Assembly (NCBI RefSeq): GCF_025024155.1 | Contig: NW_026251796.1 | Span: forward strand, 1-64,000 | Reading direction: 5' to 3' | Length of the DNA: 64,000 nt | DNA from: Gamsiella multidivaricata | Taxonomy: Eukaryota > Mortierellomycota > Mortierellomycetes > Mortierellales > Mortierellaceae | In this document: one piece after another, positions 10,637 through 23,168 of the stretch | How positions within the stretch are numbered: the first letter of the stretch is position 1 | Layout: each line of letters opens with the position of its first letter | Made by a program: the position numbers and the translations under genes | Notes under the pieces: model-generated | What the model was told of the DNA's origin: nothing | The model's database searches: none | What the model saw: only the letters and a program-made list of their open reading frames with translations

Positions 10637-11841
10637 ATGAAATTCTCTGGAATCTTCTTCTACGCCACATTGGTCCTCGCCTCCGTCGCTACAGCTGCCC
10701 CGGACGCCATCCCAGTGTCATGCACGACAGCTCGCTGGGCTGCCTTGACGTTTGATATCTCTACCGGGAACAGAACCAATGACCTCTTGAACCAACTTGA
10801 CATCAGCGGTACCAAGGCAACTTTCTTTGTTCGGTAAGTAACCCTCCCCTGCTGTGTGTTACCGATACAATTGGCCACTGGGAGGTCATTCCTTTTGACC
10901 ACTTTCGCATGTTGACTGACTTGGAACATGTCCCTCTCTCCATTGATAAATAAATAAAAAGACCTAGTGATCTGACAGCCTCAAGACTCGCCTTGCTCAA
11001 GACTATTTCCGAATCTGGTCACGAACTCGCTATCCAGGTCCAAACTACCGGCATCAATCCATCCCAGCGAACCTCGGACCTCCTACAGGGGGTCCTCTCA
11101 GCCTTCCGTCTCCGTCCTCGTCTCGCGCGCATATCTTCAGGGTCCTGTAATGAGGCCTGTCAAGCGACCGTTCAAGAACTTGGGCTCATTCCTACGGGCT
11201 CAAACCTGGACCAGAACGCCTTCTTGGACATCAACAACATTGACAGTTACTTTACAGAAACCAACTCGCTTATCATCCGTCAACCCCAGGGTCCGAACTG
11301 GGCCCAGCAGTTGAAAACGACCGTTAGTGCGGCCCAGAAGCATGGCTATGCTTTCGTGACCCTCGCAGAGTGTGTTGGTGAGGCACCCTACGATAGCGGC
11401 AATCCTGCGGTGACCCCAACGACGGCGACGGTTACATTTACGACTACGACGACGATGACTACGACAGAGCCACCGGTGGCTACCATTACCTCTACCGTGA
11501 ACGCGACGCCCACGACGATCGAGGTCGTGACAACGACAGAAACGACCACGGTATACATTCCGGTGACGACGGTGACGCTGAACGCGACAGTTTCGACGAC
11601 GGTGCTGAACGCAACCACCTCGACGACATTGACCATGAACCAGACGACGACTGTGCTTAGCCCGACTCCACCTCCGCCCACGACTGTTTCAACGACGGAT
11701 CTTCCCTCGACCGAGGCCACGACGACGGTCAGCGGCGCGGCGGTCCAGGTCACTGTCTCAGTTAACGAGGCTGGTGCGACTGTCCATGCAGCCGCTTGGA
11801 CGATGCTCCTGGCTGTAATCATTGCCTTTGCAATGGCTTAG
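10637..11841 (+). CDS. Second GPI-anchored deacetylase-like protein, catalytic motifs lost
   Basis: join(10637..10833, 10962..11841), 358 aa. It has a signal peptide (1-20), a NodB-like domain (about 30-245), a long Thr-rich stalk (about 250-340, TTT and TTE runs, probably O-mannosylated) and a C-terminal hydrophobic GPI signal ending AVIIAFAMA. TFDDGP is TFDIST (38-43). The metal-binding HxxxH segment is QVQTT, so both His are gone. The motif 3 region (LRPRLARIS) keeps Arg. GHELAI and TLAECVG match the neighbour and identify a tandem duplicate. It lacks the Pro/Ser/Thr N-terminal repeat of the first gene. Decay of the active site has gone further here; the protein is most likely structural or a binding protein. 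The acceptor at 10961 was chosen because it closes the frame and restores homology. Confidence 0.8.
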
Positions 11842-12763
11842 AAACAGAAAAATATAATACTCTCCCTCCCTTTGCGCGCGTCCCGAAATAGTGCTCGGCG
11901 TGTCTAGAAAGACGCAATTTTTATGACCTTTATTCCTTCCTTCCTTCCTTGCTTCGGACATTCACATCATACACATGTACTTCTACCATCGACAGATTAT
12001 ATAATAAAAAAAGCATACGAGCATGTAGACTGAACAGTATACACCAAAAAAAAATAAAAATAAAAAAAATAAAAAAAAGTATCAAAAGTGCCAAGTGAGC
12101 ATGTCTTTCTAGAATAAGTGGCCGTAAACGAACTTTTAACGAATGACCTACACAACACCCTTCTCTTCCTCCTCCGAGATCATCAACGTCCTCACCCTCC
12201 ATCCTCCATGCTGCTTCGCTCACTCAAGCGTATAATTTTTATCATCTACCGCCATCTGGGACACATGCTTCTTGTCCTTATACTCTCAACCTTCACCCGT
12301 TCCTCCCGTTCCTCTACTTCAGCTCTCTTTTTTTCGGTATTCCTTCCCTTGACAAACAAATATGTTCGTCCCTTAGCCAATACAACCGAATACGAAAAGA
12401 ACAAGAGAAATAAAGCTGCTGTCGATCAGGGACCCGTCACACTGCCATGATGAAGAAGTTCGAAGGATAGGGAGGAAGGGTCTCTTCTTCCCCGGCAGTG
12501 AGGAAACTATAAAAGATTGAATTATTAGTTCTCGCCCGATGTGAAGATTCTAGTCATGAAACAGCATCCCGAGAGTATGTATGTTGTGGAAACCTCAACT
12601 GGTGGAGAAGAAACGAAACAAAAAAAAAGGAACAATAGTGTTTTTTAATCACTAAATCTATACTACACAAAAAAAAACAAGAGTGGTTTTCTGCAGAGTC
12701 AGAGAGACTGACCCAAACCCACGGCGCACGTCCTCGAGATTTTTTTTTTCTTCGTTTCATTTC
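11842..12763. other. Intergenic region
   Basis: Convergent 3' ends of the deacetylase-like gene and the dehydrogenase. A CCTT repeat lies near 11933-11951 and A-rich tracts at 12045-12078. I see no supported gene. Confidence 0.4.
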
Positions 12764-14857
12764 TTAACTCATCCAGGACGCGTTCTCCTGAGGCACCCAC
12801 TTGGTGGTGACCTTTCTTCTTGTCGAAAAGAACTCAACCCCGCCGTCTCCAGTGATGTCACAATGGTTTCCGAATCGACTCTTGTTCCACCCGCCGAACG
12901 AGAATGGCTCTCGGGGCACAGCAACGCCGATACTATGAAGCAATGAAAAAAATAAAAATAAAAATAAAAAAATAAAAAAAATATGAGTGCCACGGCATCA
13001 ACATCGAAGCATGCACACACAAATACAACACAGGTCCTTGGCCCGCCCGAGTGTAGCCCAATATAAACTGACTGACTGACTGACTTACTTGACACCGCAC
13101 ATGCCGGCACTGAACCGCTTGATGAAATAATCCGCTGTTGCGCCCGAGTTTGTGTAGATACACGCCGCGTTCCCGTACGGGTTCGCGTTCTCGATCGCCA
13201 ACGCCTCCTCCGCAGCCTCGACCGCCAGGATGGACAGCACCGGCCCAAAGATCTCATCGTGCAACGCCGCGTCCTCCTTGTTCGTATGCAAAATCACCGT
13301 CGGCCCCACCCAGAACCCTTCCTGATGCTCCTTGGTCCAGGGCCGTCCATCGACTAGTATCCTGGCCCCGGCGCTCGATTCGGCCTCGTTGATGTACCGC
13401 GTGATCTTCTCGACCGAGGCCCGGTCAATGACCGGTCCTACCTCTCCAGCGTGGCTGCCTGCACGGAGGGCTTCCGACTTGGCCACGATCTTGTCGATCA
13501 GCTCTTGTTGGTGTCCAATGGTCAGCAGCACCGTGGCAGCCATGCATCTCTGACCGCTGCAGCCACTGTACGAGTTGACGACGTCGGTCGAGGTCATTTC
13601 GATGTTGCAGTCTGGCGCCGAGATCATATGGTTCTATTTTGGAAGGGGGAAGAAGGGAGGGGAGGAGGGGGGACACACACATAAGGTTAAACATCAGATG
13701 TATTTCACCAATTTGCGGTTAACCACGGTTTTTGTAAATACCTTGGCGCCTCCAAGGGCCAAGACGCGCTTGTTCAGCCTATGACAGCGCTGCGAAACCA
13801 TCTCGGCGATATGGGAGGTGCCGACGAATGTCACGGCTTTGACATCAGGGTGGTCAATCAAGGCATTGACAGCTGCATGTGAAGAAAAGCGATATACACA
13901 TAACCATTAGAAAAAAAAAAAAGAAAAAAAAGAAAGGCGCATTATCGTTAAACAATTCCCTGAGTTGTGCCTTACGTTCAGCAGTGCCATTGATAAGGTT
14001 TACTACACCATCCGGCAAGCCTGCCTCCTTAAGAAGCTCCACTATCTTGGTCATTGTAAAGGGCACCTTCTCACTTGGCTTGAGAACCATGGTGTTTCCT
14101 AAAATCGGATCCAAAAAAAAAGGTGTGATTCCATGAGTCACTTTACCCTGGGGGTTGAATTGTACCCAGATCATGCTAAAAAGTATCACAAAAAAACAAC
14201 ATACCCATGGCAATAGCGATCGGCAGGGTCCACATAGGCACCATGACTGGGAAATTGAACGGCACTACCGAGGCAACTACACCAAGCGCTATTAAAAAAG
14301 AAAGAGACGCAGCAGCAATGCAAAATGATTAGGTTTTTCACCAGATATCTATCTCCACGATCCGATCGTTTCTCTTTTCTTTTCTCTACTTCCTGCTCGC
14401 TAATCATTGACTTACGAACGCGAGTATCATAACAGGTAATCCCTCTCGAGACCTCCAACATCTTGCCCTGTGCAACCTGTGGCAACGATAACGCGTACTC
14501 GACCGTTTCCTGTCCCTTAAGGACACTTGCCAGAGCCTCGGCCTTGTTCTTCCCATGCTCTAACACTACCATTTCTGCGAGCTGGTTCGCATGTTTGGTC
14601 AACAAGGAGTGGAACCGAATCAGAATCGCAGCCCGGTCCTTGATCGTGCGGTTGGACCAGGCAGGGAAGGCTGCTTGGGCTGCAGCAACGGCCTGGTTGA
14701 CATCCTCAGCAGTCGAGAGTGGGACGTGGCCAATGACCTTGGCGTTGTAAGGGCTCGTGACTGCCAGATACTGCTGGGTGGTGGCGCCGGTGGCGACGGG
14801 GTCGACGAACTGGCCGTTGATCCAGTTGCGGATACGGGGCTGGTCCTCTGTGAACAT
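12764..14857 (-). CDS. Methylmalonate-semialdehyde dehydrogenase (acylating)
   Basis: Six exons: complement(join(12764..12932, 13089..13633, 13742..13872, 13976..14098, 14205..14288, 14416..14857)), 497 aa; every junction is GT-AG and in phase. It belongs to the aldehyde dehydrogenase superfamily, CoA-acylating MMSDH group (ALDH6), which converts methylmalonate semialdehyde to propionyl-CoA in valine and thymine breakdown. Signs of this are [22 protein letters not shown], the family active-site segment SGQRCMA with catalytic Cys about 290, EIFGPVL, and the C-terminal [12 protein letters not shown]. The length is normal. The N-terminus begins [12 protein letters not shown] with no obvious mitochondrial presequence; either targeting is internal, an upstream exon was missed, or this form is cytosolic. 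Confidence 0.92.
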
Positions 14858-15230
14858 TGTGGAATAAGAGGTAAAAGTGTGTGTGTGTATGTCAGGAATG
14901 GCAAGCAAGTGAAATGAAGGGAGTGTGAAAAAAATGAATGAGGAGCGCGAATGAGAATGAGAAAGAGAGCTGATGGAGTGCACACCCCCTTCCCTCTTGC
15001 CCTCCTTGCCAGGGCAATCAAGGGGCACATGTATGCTGTTCAGTGGTCGAGTGATCTCTCGTTCTAAGCGAAGAAGAGGGGGGGGGGGGGGAAGGATACT
15101 CTGTGTACTGCTTCCTGCGTGTCCCCAGTAAAGGGATCAGTGGTCCTGTTGTGCCCGTGCGAAGGAATCGCTGTACTTGTACGTGCATTGACCTGGTCGT
15201 ACATGTATACATCTAGACCAAGTGAACTCT

Positions 15231-15255
15231 CCGTGTGGTTACAGAGGCCACACGG
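15231..15255. repeat. 8-bp inverted repeat
   Basis: CCGTGTGG at 15231-15238 and CCACACGG at 15248-15255 are perfect reverse complements with a 9-nt spacer. This could be a dimeric transcription-factor site upstream of the dehydrogenase. Confidence 0.5.
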
Positions 15256-15316
15256 AAGTCCTGGAGGGGCAGATGACCCCTTGGGCAGCCAGCCAGTCGG
15301 AGTGGACTCTTGACGA

Positions 15317-15332
15317 ACGCGTCCGGACGCGT
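15317..15332. promoter_or_regulatory. Perfect 16-bp palindrome containing two ACGCGT boxes
   Basis: ACGCGTCCGGACGCGT equals its own reverse complement. ACGCGT is the known MCB site bound by the fungal MBF cell-cycle factor. It lies about 460 bp upstream of the dehydrogenase ATG. Regulation of that gene through it is only a guess. Confidence 0.45.
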
Positions 15333-18275
15333 GGGGAGTATTCTCTCGATCCAATCACAACCAGTGGAGCGGAAATTTTCTACCTTTACATCTCTAGCCT
15401 TTGTAACGGTCTCTTCTGTTTGTCGGACCAAGACATCAGAAACAAAACAATTGAAGCCTTTGAGTTGCTTTTTATAAAAACAATAACCCAGCCCGTAGAC
15501 TGCTATCTCTTTCACACATACACACACATACACACACATACGCATACGCACACACACCCCCAAACAGATGATGTGTACCAGCTAATTTGTAACCTCTTTG
15601 GACCCATCCCTCAATGGCTATATATATACGTGTTTATGTCCAGATGAACTATCGCAAGCTGAAAGAGGAAGGAGCATTTATTATTTTTCATCTATACCAG
15701 GCCAACAGGTAGAAAATGCAGTATATAGAATGGACGGAGAGCACGCAGACAGATGCATGGTTCTATATTCATGTTCTGGTATAGAGAGACTTAACGAAGT
15801 TTGTGTCCAGTATGCATTCTTTCCTTCTCATCCAAGACTGAGAAGGGGGGGGATGGTCCTTCTCCTTCAACCGAACCGCCGTTTTTGATCGCCCAAGGTC
15901 GGTAGAGATGGATAACATCTGATAACAATTAAAAAAAATTCTCCAGGAATCGAGGCGGCATAAAAAAAGAAAAAAACGCGTCTCCTCCGTTAGGTAAGAT
16001 ACCAGCACCATTCGTACCCTTCGCTGGATAGAGCTCGGGCTCCAAGAAAGCATTTTTGGCGTGGGATAATAATAAAAAAAAAAAACGGCCTGGCGGCACC
16101 CGTCCTGAAAGATTAACAACTCCATGTCGGGTACCAGACCAATGGTCCCTGACAGAAGGGCTTTATTGCTACCCAGGTCAAACCACCAATTTCTGTTTAT
16201 ATTCCCTCTCCTCCTCCTCCCCCCCCCCTCCTCTCAGCGGTCTAGGATGCCAATTTTCAGGGAAATTGATCCGCAAATTAAAAAATTGGTAATGAAGCAA
16301 GTCCTCCCCCCCCTCCGAGGGTTCGGGAGCATGGATCGGGGGACTGATGCAGCCGTTCTATGAACTCAATGTATGCACGATTTTCAAATTGACTGGCCAT
16401 GGAGGGAGATGAGAATTGAAGACGTGTTTAGTCATTGAGAGAGTATCATCGGGCAAGAGATGGAAGGAACATAAAAAATAAAGAAAGAGTCGGCTCTCAA
16501 CAACAACAACAACAATAACAAGTTATATAAAAGGTTATTTTCAGCATGGAAATACATTCCTACTCATAGACTACACCACAACAGAACATACGACGCGCGC
16601 ACATGGGAGTCGAGAGTCCATCCGAACCAGGCCAAACCTGGACAACAACAGGCCCGTCCCTGACAAACGGCGCTTCGAATCGCATGTGCCATGCGTATGT
16701 ACCAGAGATATCCTTTGCTATATACGAATGTTCCGGTAAGCGTGTCCATACGGGGATTTTTTTTTGTGTATGTGCCTGTGTGTTTTTCTGTTTACAGGGC
16801 ATATATAGCGTGAGGACAATTGACCAGGTAGGTTAAGGAGAGTTGAGGGAACGACATTGCTGGAGGAGGAAGAGTAGAGAATCGGGGTTGCTTCCCCAGA
16901 CACTTCCCCCGCTGTTCCAAATGACTACTGTCAGTCCTTTGATGACGACTCCACGCGAAACAAGGGGTGTTGCGAATGAAAAACATACGCGTTGAATTGG
17001 ATGAATAATATGAAAGAGATATAGACATCTGTATATGATCGGACATGGTAATCGTGCGTTGGAGGGAAAGATGATCCGTGGGTAGTGTATATAGCAAAGC
17101 GATAATCATTAAATAGAAAGCCCAAGGGCTACCTGCATCAGCAAAAAAGGATTAGCTACTACGAGATGAGCACACACCAGTCGAAACACTACGAGCGAGG
17201 GGGAAAGGAGCCCTGCGATCGTCGATCGCCTTTGTAGAGTATTAAATTCTTCCCCCTAGGAATGAAGATGAACAGGAGGGGTCGTTGATGCTCTGCGTTT
17301 GCGTTTGCTGTAAGCAAACACACAAACACGCCCCCATTCTTTCGATAATTTGTCGATGCTGCTGTTGCTGCTGCTGTTGATTTCGTTGCTGTTGTTGGGA
17401 GGGGGCATGGGGATGGCGTTGTTATCTCGCATTTTTAATATAAAAATCCAGCCCTTGCTCCTCCACCCCTCAATTCCATCTTTTTTTTTGTCCACCCCTC
17501 GAAAGAAGAGCAAAGAAACACCTGTCCAAGGATATCCGTTATTACTTTTTTAATATATACACAGGCGCACACACGGGTCTAGCCTGCCCTTTCTTCCCTT
17601 CCTCGGCGCCTATTTGCCAATCCGTACTCCGGACTCTTTTGCTCCTCCTTCTTTTCTCCAAATCCCCAATCCCTCATCCACATACCAATTGACATATAAT
17701 CTTTTTTTTTTATTATTTCGCAGAAAACGGTACCTTTTCTTTCTTTCATTCAGGAACTCATATCGTTATTTTTAGGGAGTCATTACAGACTGCGACTGTT
17801 GCAACGGATATTTCTCAGCAAATAACAACTCTGCTCATCAGATCTCTTGTCATCAAACTCCATCTTTTCTTATTTCATTTTATTGGCGCAACCCCCTCCC
17901 CCCATCATCATCTCCATCTTTCTCATCTCTCTTTTCCTTCTGGTGTTCGTTTTTTACTTTATTTTATTTATAATTCTCTCTGTCGTTCTCATTTATTTCA
18001 CACCCCCACTCATCCCAATAACCCGGTATTACCAAGCATCTCGCACTGCACACCATTGGCAGTAGCAGTAGCAGTAGCAACAGCAGCAGCTTCAACAACA
18101 TTCCAACAAAGCTGTGTCTGTAGGAGACAGCGGGAAAGCATTGTGCACCGGAAGCCCACCACACCCTTCCCCCCTCTCACTCTCACTCTCACTCACGCTC
18201 GCATTCACACATCTCTCATTCTCTCACCCTCTCACATTCACACCCACACACACATAAAAAAAAAAAGTCTGCGGC

Positions 18276-21200
18276 ATGGCCAACGAGCGGACCAACAATG
18301 ACCGGACGCAGAGCGCACAGATCAAGAAAAACTCCCGTGCGGAGGAGTGGCTCAAGAATGCGGTCAAAGACAAACATGTGCGGATGATTCCCTTTTCAGA
18401 GATCAGCAAAGTCAAGTACAACGTTGCCAAGGGTGGCTCAGGGACGATCCATCTCGGGGCCTGGCGCAACATGCACATCGCCATCAAGGAACAACATAAT
18501 ACGAATGATCTCATCAAGGAGGTAAGGCTGCGGGTTCCAAAACCATCCATCACCTTGTAAATGCTTATGTAGCTTCTTCATCTCTTTTGTATGTGTGTGT
18601 GAGCACGCACACTCTTTCCTCGTTCCTGTTCTGATGAATCCCCCGTCCTCCTGGGACAAACGAGACGAGGCATTATTGGATATGTCTCCTGTCTATTTCC
18701 CCGAGACAGAAGCACAGGAACAAAGAGGCGAATAGTGGCTGTTCATTTTGTTTAACCGTAATAAGCATTAGCCGTTCAACATCTTGGGCACAGTGACAGC
18801 GAGTGGGGGGATGAAAGGGGGGACATTCATGAGAACGTGGAGAAGAAGAGGAGAGTCGAAGAGAGGAGAGGATCAAGGGAGGAGAGGGCAAGGGGTCTGC
18901 CATCCATCCTTCTACAGAAGAAGATCCGTCATCTTTTCTCCTTGGGCAGTTTGCTCCGAGACACCCCTCTCAGCATTGGAACCCTCAGTTCGACTCGAGA
19001 TTAGGATCCGAGTCGACAATAGACCCTGGGTTCATCGCGTCCCCTATACTTTCCTCCCTTCCTAAGCATCCGCTGCCATTACTGTCCCCTAACCGACTCT
19101 GCTCTACTCTGTTTGGCTCTGCTGCCTTCCTCACACTAGCTCAAGATGCACAAGCAGGTCCACGACTCGAATTACATCGTCAAGTTCTTCGGCATCACGA
19201 AACATCCCCTGACCCACGACACCTGCATCGTGATGCAGTTCGCAGAAAACGGCTGTCTTCAGGACTATCTCGAGACCCAGAACATCGCCATCTCCTGGCT
19301 GACAAAGTACCGGCTCGCCTGGGAGGTCTCGAGCGGACTCGACTTTATCCACCGCGAAAACATCTTCCACACCGACCTGCACTCCCGCAACATCCTCATC
19401 GACACCCACGGAAAGGCGCTGATCACGGACTTTGGTCTTAGCAAATCCGTCAACAAAACGATCTACACGACCAAAGCTGGACTCTTTGGGGTTGTGCCCT
19501 ATGTCGCTCCGGAGCGGATGCAGAACCCGACCTACACCTACAACGCCAAATGCGACATCTACAGTCTCGGCGTCATCTTCTGGGAACTCTCGAGCTGTGT
19601 CATACCCTTTGAACGACAGCTGCAGGATGTGATGCTGGCCGTCAACATCATCGCAGGAGTCCGCGAAAAGACTGTGCCCGGGACAGCGGTGGAGTATGAG
19701 ATGCTCTTCAGGCGATGCTGGGATGGGTTACCCCAGAATAGACCCAGCATGGACATCGTCCTCTCTGAGCTTGTCGAGCTCTTGGCCGCTGAGCAGCTCA
19801 ACCCCCGACCCGCCGCACCGAGACCTATCTCCCTTCAACCGCCTAGACCCCTCTCTAGCGAGTCCATGGTCGCCCCTAGTACCATCTGCCCTTACGACAA
19901 CGACACAACCCTCCAGTCCTCGCCGGAAAATACCACGCCCATGCGGCCAGCCTCACCGCCTTCTCAGCGACCGGGAGCACACCAATCCTTTGCCCAGGGA
20001 CTGGGACCGGGCGGTCAGGGAGTCCCTTCGGTACCCCCCGTCCGTCAGGATCGCACAGGAGCCCGGGTCTCGTTCGTTGGAGATCAACCACTCAAGGACA
20101 CGAGGGCGAACGCCAACGACGCTAAGGCAAATAATAATCCCGCCAATCAAAAATTCAACAATAACCATATCAACAACGCACAGGCGATACTCAATGGACG
20201 TGCGGGACCAACTCCTGCGGATGCGCAAAGGATGGGCGGAGACGCATCCGTAGACCAGAGCAAGATCCCGTCGACCCCACAGCTCCTGCCACCGCTGCCC
20301 GCCTTCAAGGCGCTTGCCTTGACGACCCCGCCCAACGACATAAGCATCCAGACACCACCCACCAACGCCAAGAACTCGGGCTTGCCTGAAACCGCTTCAT
20401 TGGCCCTCGCCAACGGTATCTCCATGGTGTCCGTGGTGAACAAGCTGAACCTGGGCTCCTTGAAGACCATCTCGACCATCTCCCCTCCCCCGCCTGGAGC
20501 CCCACCACCACCCCCCGCTAGCTCCGGAACGAACACCCCACGGGTGATCTCGCCCCCTGTAGGTCGTCCAAAGGTCATCTCGCCTCCCCAGATGCGAAAC
20601 AACCAGGTGGTACCTCCCCCTCATCCTCATCCCCATCCTTCATCTGGCCATACCTCCAGGACTATTTCACCCCCTGTCGGTGCTCAGGGCAGACTGGTAC
20701 CGCCGCCTCCACCTCCAGGAACCCCTCCTCCAGGAACGCCGCCGATCAAACCCAGTCCGTCGCCATCGCCGTCGTTGAACCCGACTCTTAAACCACCGAC
20801 GGGACCACCACCACCATCGCCCTCCCTTACAGGAGCACCTGCGCCGCCCGCTCCGGCTTCAGCCCCAGGATCTTTTAAGCCTCCGACGGACTCGCCCCGG
20901 AACCCAGCCTCGCCTATCCATTATGTCCCCACGACAACCTACAGCCCCTCCGCATCCAAAGGAAAGACTATCCAGGACAAGAAGGCGAGCGGGAGTGAGA
21001 CGAGGAAGGAGATGGAACGGAGCTCTTCCCCTTCGCCTGAGCCCCGACCGATGGTGACTCCTCCTCATCGTCAGGTCCCGATGGGATTCCCAGTGGTGAC
21101 GCCTTTGGACCCGCATATGTTCCCGAAACGGAGCCCGGCTCTGGACCAACAGAGCCCCTCGATGTTGCCCTCGCCTCCACCCTCGATCGGGTCCGCAGCC

Positions 21201-23168
21201 GGGTCGGGCATGGGTATTTCGAACTCGGGCCAGAAGACGTCGCGCCCGATCGAGGTGAAGAATATTCAGCATCGGGCCAACAGTCCGGATCTGTCAAGGA
21301 AGGAGAATCACGATCTGGGGAACAGTCGATCGATCGAGTTGAGTAAGCCTGGGACAGAGAACGGCGCCATTATGAATAACAACGGAAACGGCAACAACGG
21401 AAACAGCAACAACGGCAACAACCGTGTAATGAATGGCAGCAGCCCTTCGCTCTCGCCTTCGGGACCACATGCATCTCCGCGCGTGGTCGCGCAGGGGTTC
21501 TTTCCTGTGGTCGATACCGTCCGTGCAGGTCTCTCAGCGACAACGACAACGGCAACAACGACAACGACAGCAGCAGCAGCAGCAGCAGCAGCGACAACGA
21601 CAGCGACAGCAATAAAGCCCCGTTTCCAGTTCGACAACTTTTACAGTCTCTCGGATCCATACAAGGACATGAACGTGGATGTCTCGGCCGAGTTCTTCAC
21701 CGCGATCACCCAGGGCGACACAGAAGCGATCGAGAGGATCCTGAAGGCCCAACCGTTCCTGATCCATGAGTCGATCGGGTTCTGGCCCCATCCGACCCCG
21801 ATCCTTGTCGCGGCCCGGTCCAGACACGCGCTCGAGGCGATGAGGGTCCTCATCAAGAACGGCGCCGCCCTCGACCGGGGCGACCATAACGGGACCACGG
21901 TCCTGCACTTTGTGTGCGAACAGTACCCGAACCCGACCGAGGCCGTCATCTTCTTGACCAAGGCCGGCGCAGACTGTAACAGTCGGGACGGTAAGAAGCG
22001 CACGCCGTTGATGGTCCTGCTCCAGAACTCTCATCTGGTCTCGACCAAGGTCCTGATCGAGACCGCGAGGGTGCTCTTCAAATTCGGGGCCCAGACCAAG
22101 GTCGCGGACCATCAGCATCAGCGGACACCGTTGCACTATGCGATCCAGCACTGCAAGGAGCCCGCACCCGTGATCGAGCTGTTGTTAAAGAAGGGGGCGG
22201 ACGCGAACGCGATGGACTCTAGAAAGTCGACGCCGCTGCACATGGTCCTGGAGCGGATGGACAACGAGGAGATTGTGCAGATGTTGTTGCTGTTCGGGGC
22301 GGATCCGGGCCTGAAGAACGGCAACAAGCGGAATGCGCTGTGTGTCGCGGCCGAGTACCTGAGGGTGATGAGCGCCTGGTTCCTGTTGGAGAACGACTTG
22401 ATGTCGTCCGCGCCAGAGACCATCAAGAAGGCGAACGAACTGTGTTCCAAGGCGGACGGGCCCGATAAGAACTCGAAGCCGTTGTTCAAGAACCTGTTGT
22501 CGGATTGGCAGGGCAAGGAGGGCAAGGTGAGGAGGATCCAGTTGGCACAGGATTGTATCCTCAGGGTTCAGAGGACCCCGGATATGAAGACGATCGATCA
22601 GACACCTGTGGCGCTCGAGTTCTTGGAGAGCGCCGGCGTCCCGATCTATATGAATAATGATCAGGACATGAACTCGACCCTCAGCAACAACAACAACAAC
22701 AACAACAACAACAGCAGCAGTAACAACAATAACAACAATAACAATAACACTAATAGTAATAATAATAATAACGGCGGCAGCAACAACAACAACAGCGGCA
22801 ACAACAACAGCGTCAATGGCGGCAATACCAATACCAACAACAATAACAACAACGGTGCTACGGCCGTCAACGGGCCCTATGTCTCGCCGGTGGCCGGTGG
22901 TGCAGGTGGGACGCCAGGGATCCTGAAAAACGGACTCTTTATGGCGAACGACTCGACGGTGAAGAACAGCGGGATGGGGAACGGGAACGGGAATGGCTAC
23001 CATCCGAACGGACATGTGCAGGTCAAGGAACTGAGGCTGGCGGAGGGGGTCGAGCCCTTGAAGCAGACGATGTTACCTGTCAAGTCGGTGCAGCAGCTGG
23101 AGAAGGAGCGGGAGGCGATCCGCAACCAGCTGTTATACACGAACAAGAACAACGCATTTGGACACTGA
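18276..23168 (+). CDS. Kinase-ankyrin repeat protein with long disordered linker
   Basis: join(18276..18521, 19140..23168), 1424 aa; one 618-bp intron falls between the glycine loop/lysine and the rest of the kinase domain. Kinase domain about 40-315: GGSGTIHLG 53-61, AIK lysine 71, HTDLHSRNIL at 159-168, DFG 179-181, VAPERM 204-209. It is tyrosine-kinase-like in style; HRD is HTD, with the catalytic Asp present. A proline-rich disordered region (about 530-690, polyP and PPPPP motifs suitable for SH3 or profilin contact) is followed by an Ala/Thr tract (about 882-907). Ankyrin repeats cover about 935-1170 (DNNGTTVLHF-like, RTPLHYAI and STPLHMVL units). An Asn-rich low-complexity region (about 1265-1321) comes before the C-terminus. 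Likely a signalling scaffold kinase; substrate unknown. Confidence 0.87.

Larger units (their letters stand above)
14858..18275. other. Long intergenic region (3.4 kb)
   Basis: No supported gene. It holds the promoter of the minus-strand dehydrogenase and, at its far end, a pyrimidine-rich leader (17850-18260) before the kinase at 18276. Two inverted repeats stand out at 15231-15255 and 15317-15332 and are listed separately. CA-repeats lie at 15515-15560 and CAACAA repeats at 16498-16515. Confidence 0.45.

Noticed and set aside
11388..11822. Val-rich open frame on the minus strand
   Set aside because: It is the reverse reading of the Thr-rich stalk of the deacetylase-like gene; simple codon repeats create the open frame.
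14858..18275. Hidden gene in the 3.4-kb gap
   Set aside because: Frames are short, lack motifs and are interrupted by CA, CAA and C-rich repeats; nothing could be spliced into a convincing protein.
19876..23015. Several long minus-strand frames over the kinase-ankyrin gene
   Set aside because: High GC at third positions in the coding strand keeps the antisense frames open; no motif and no splice sites fit.
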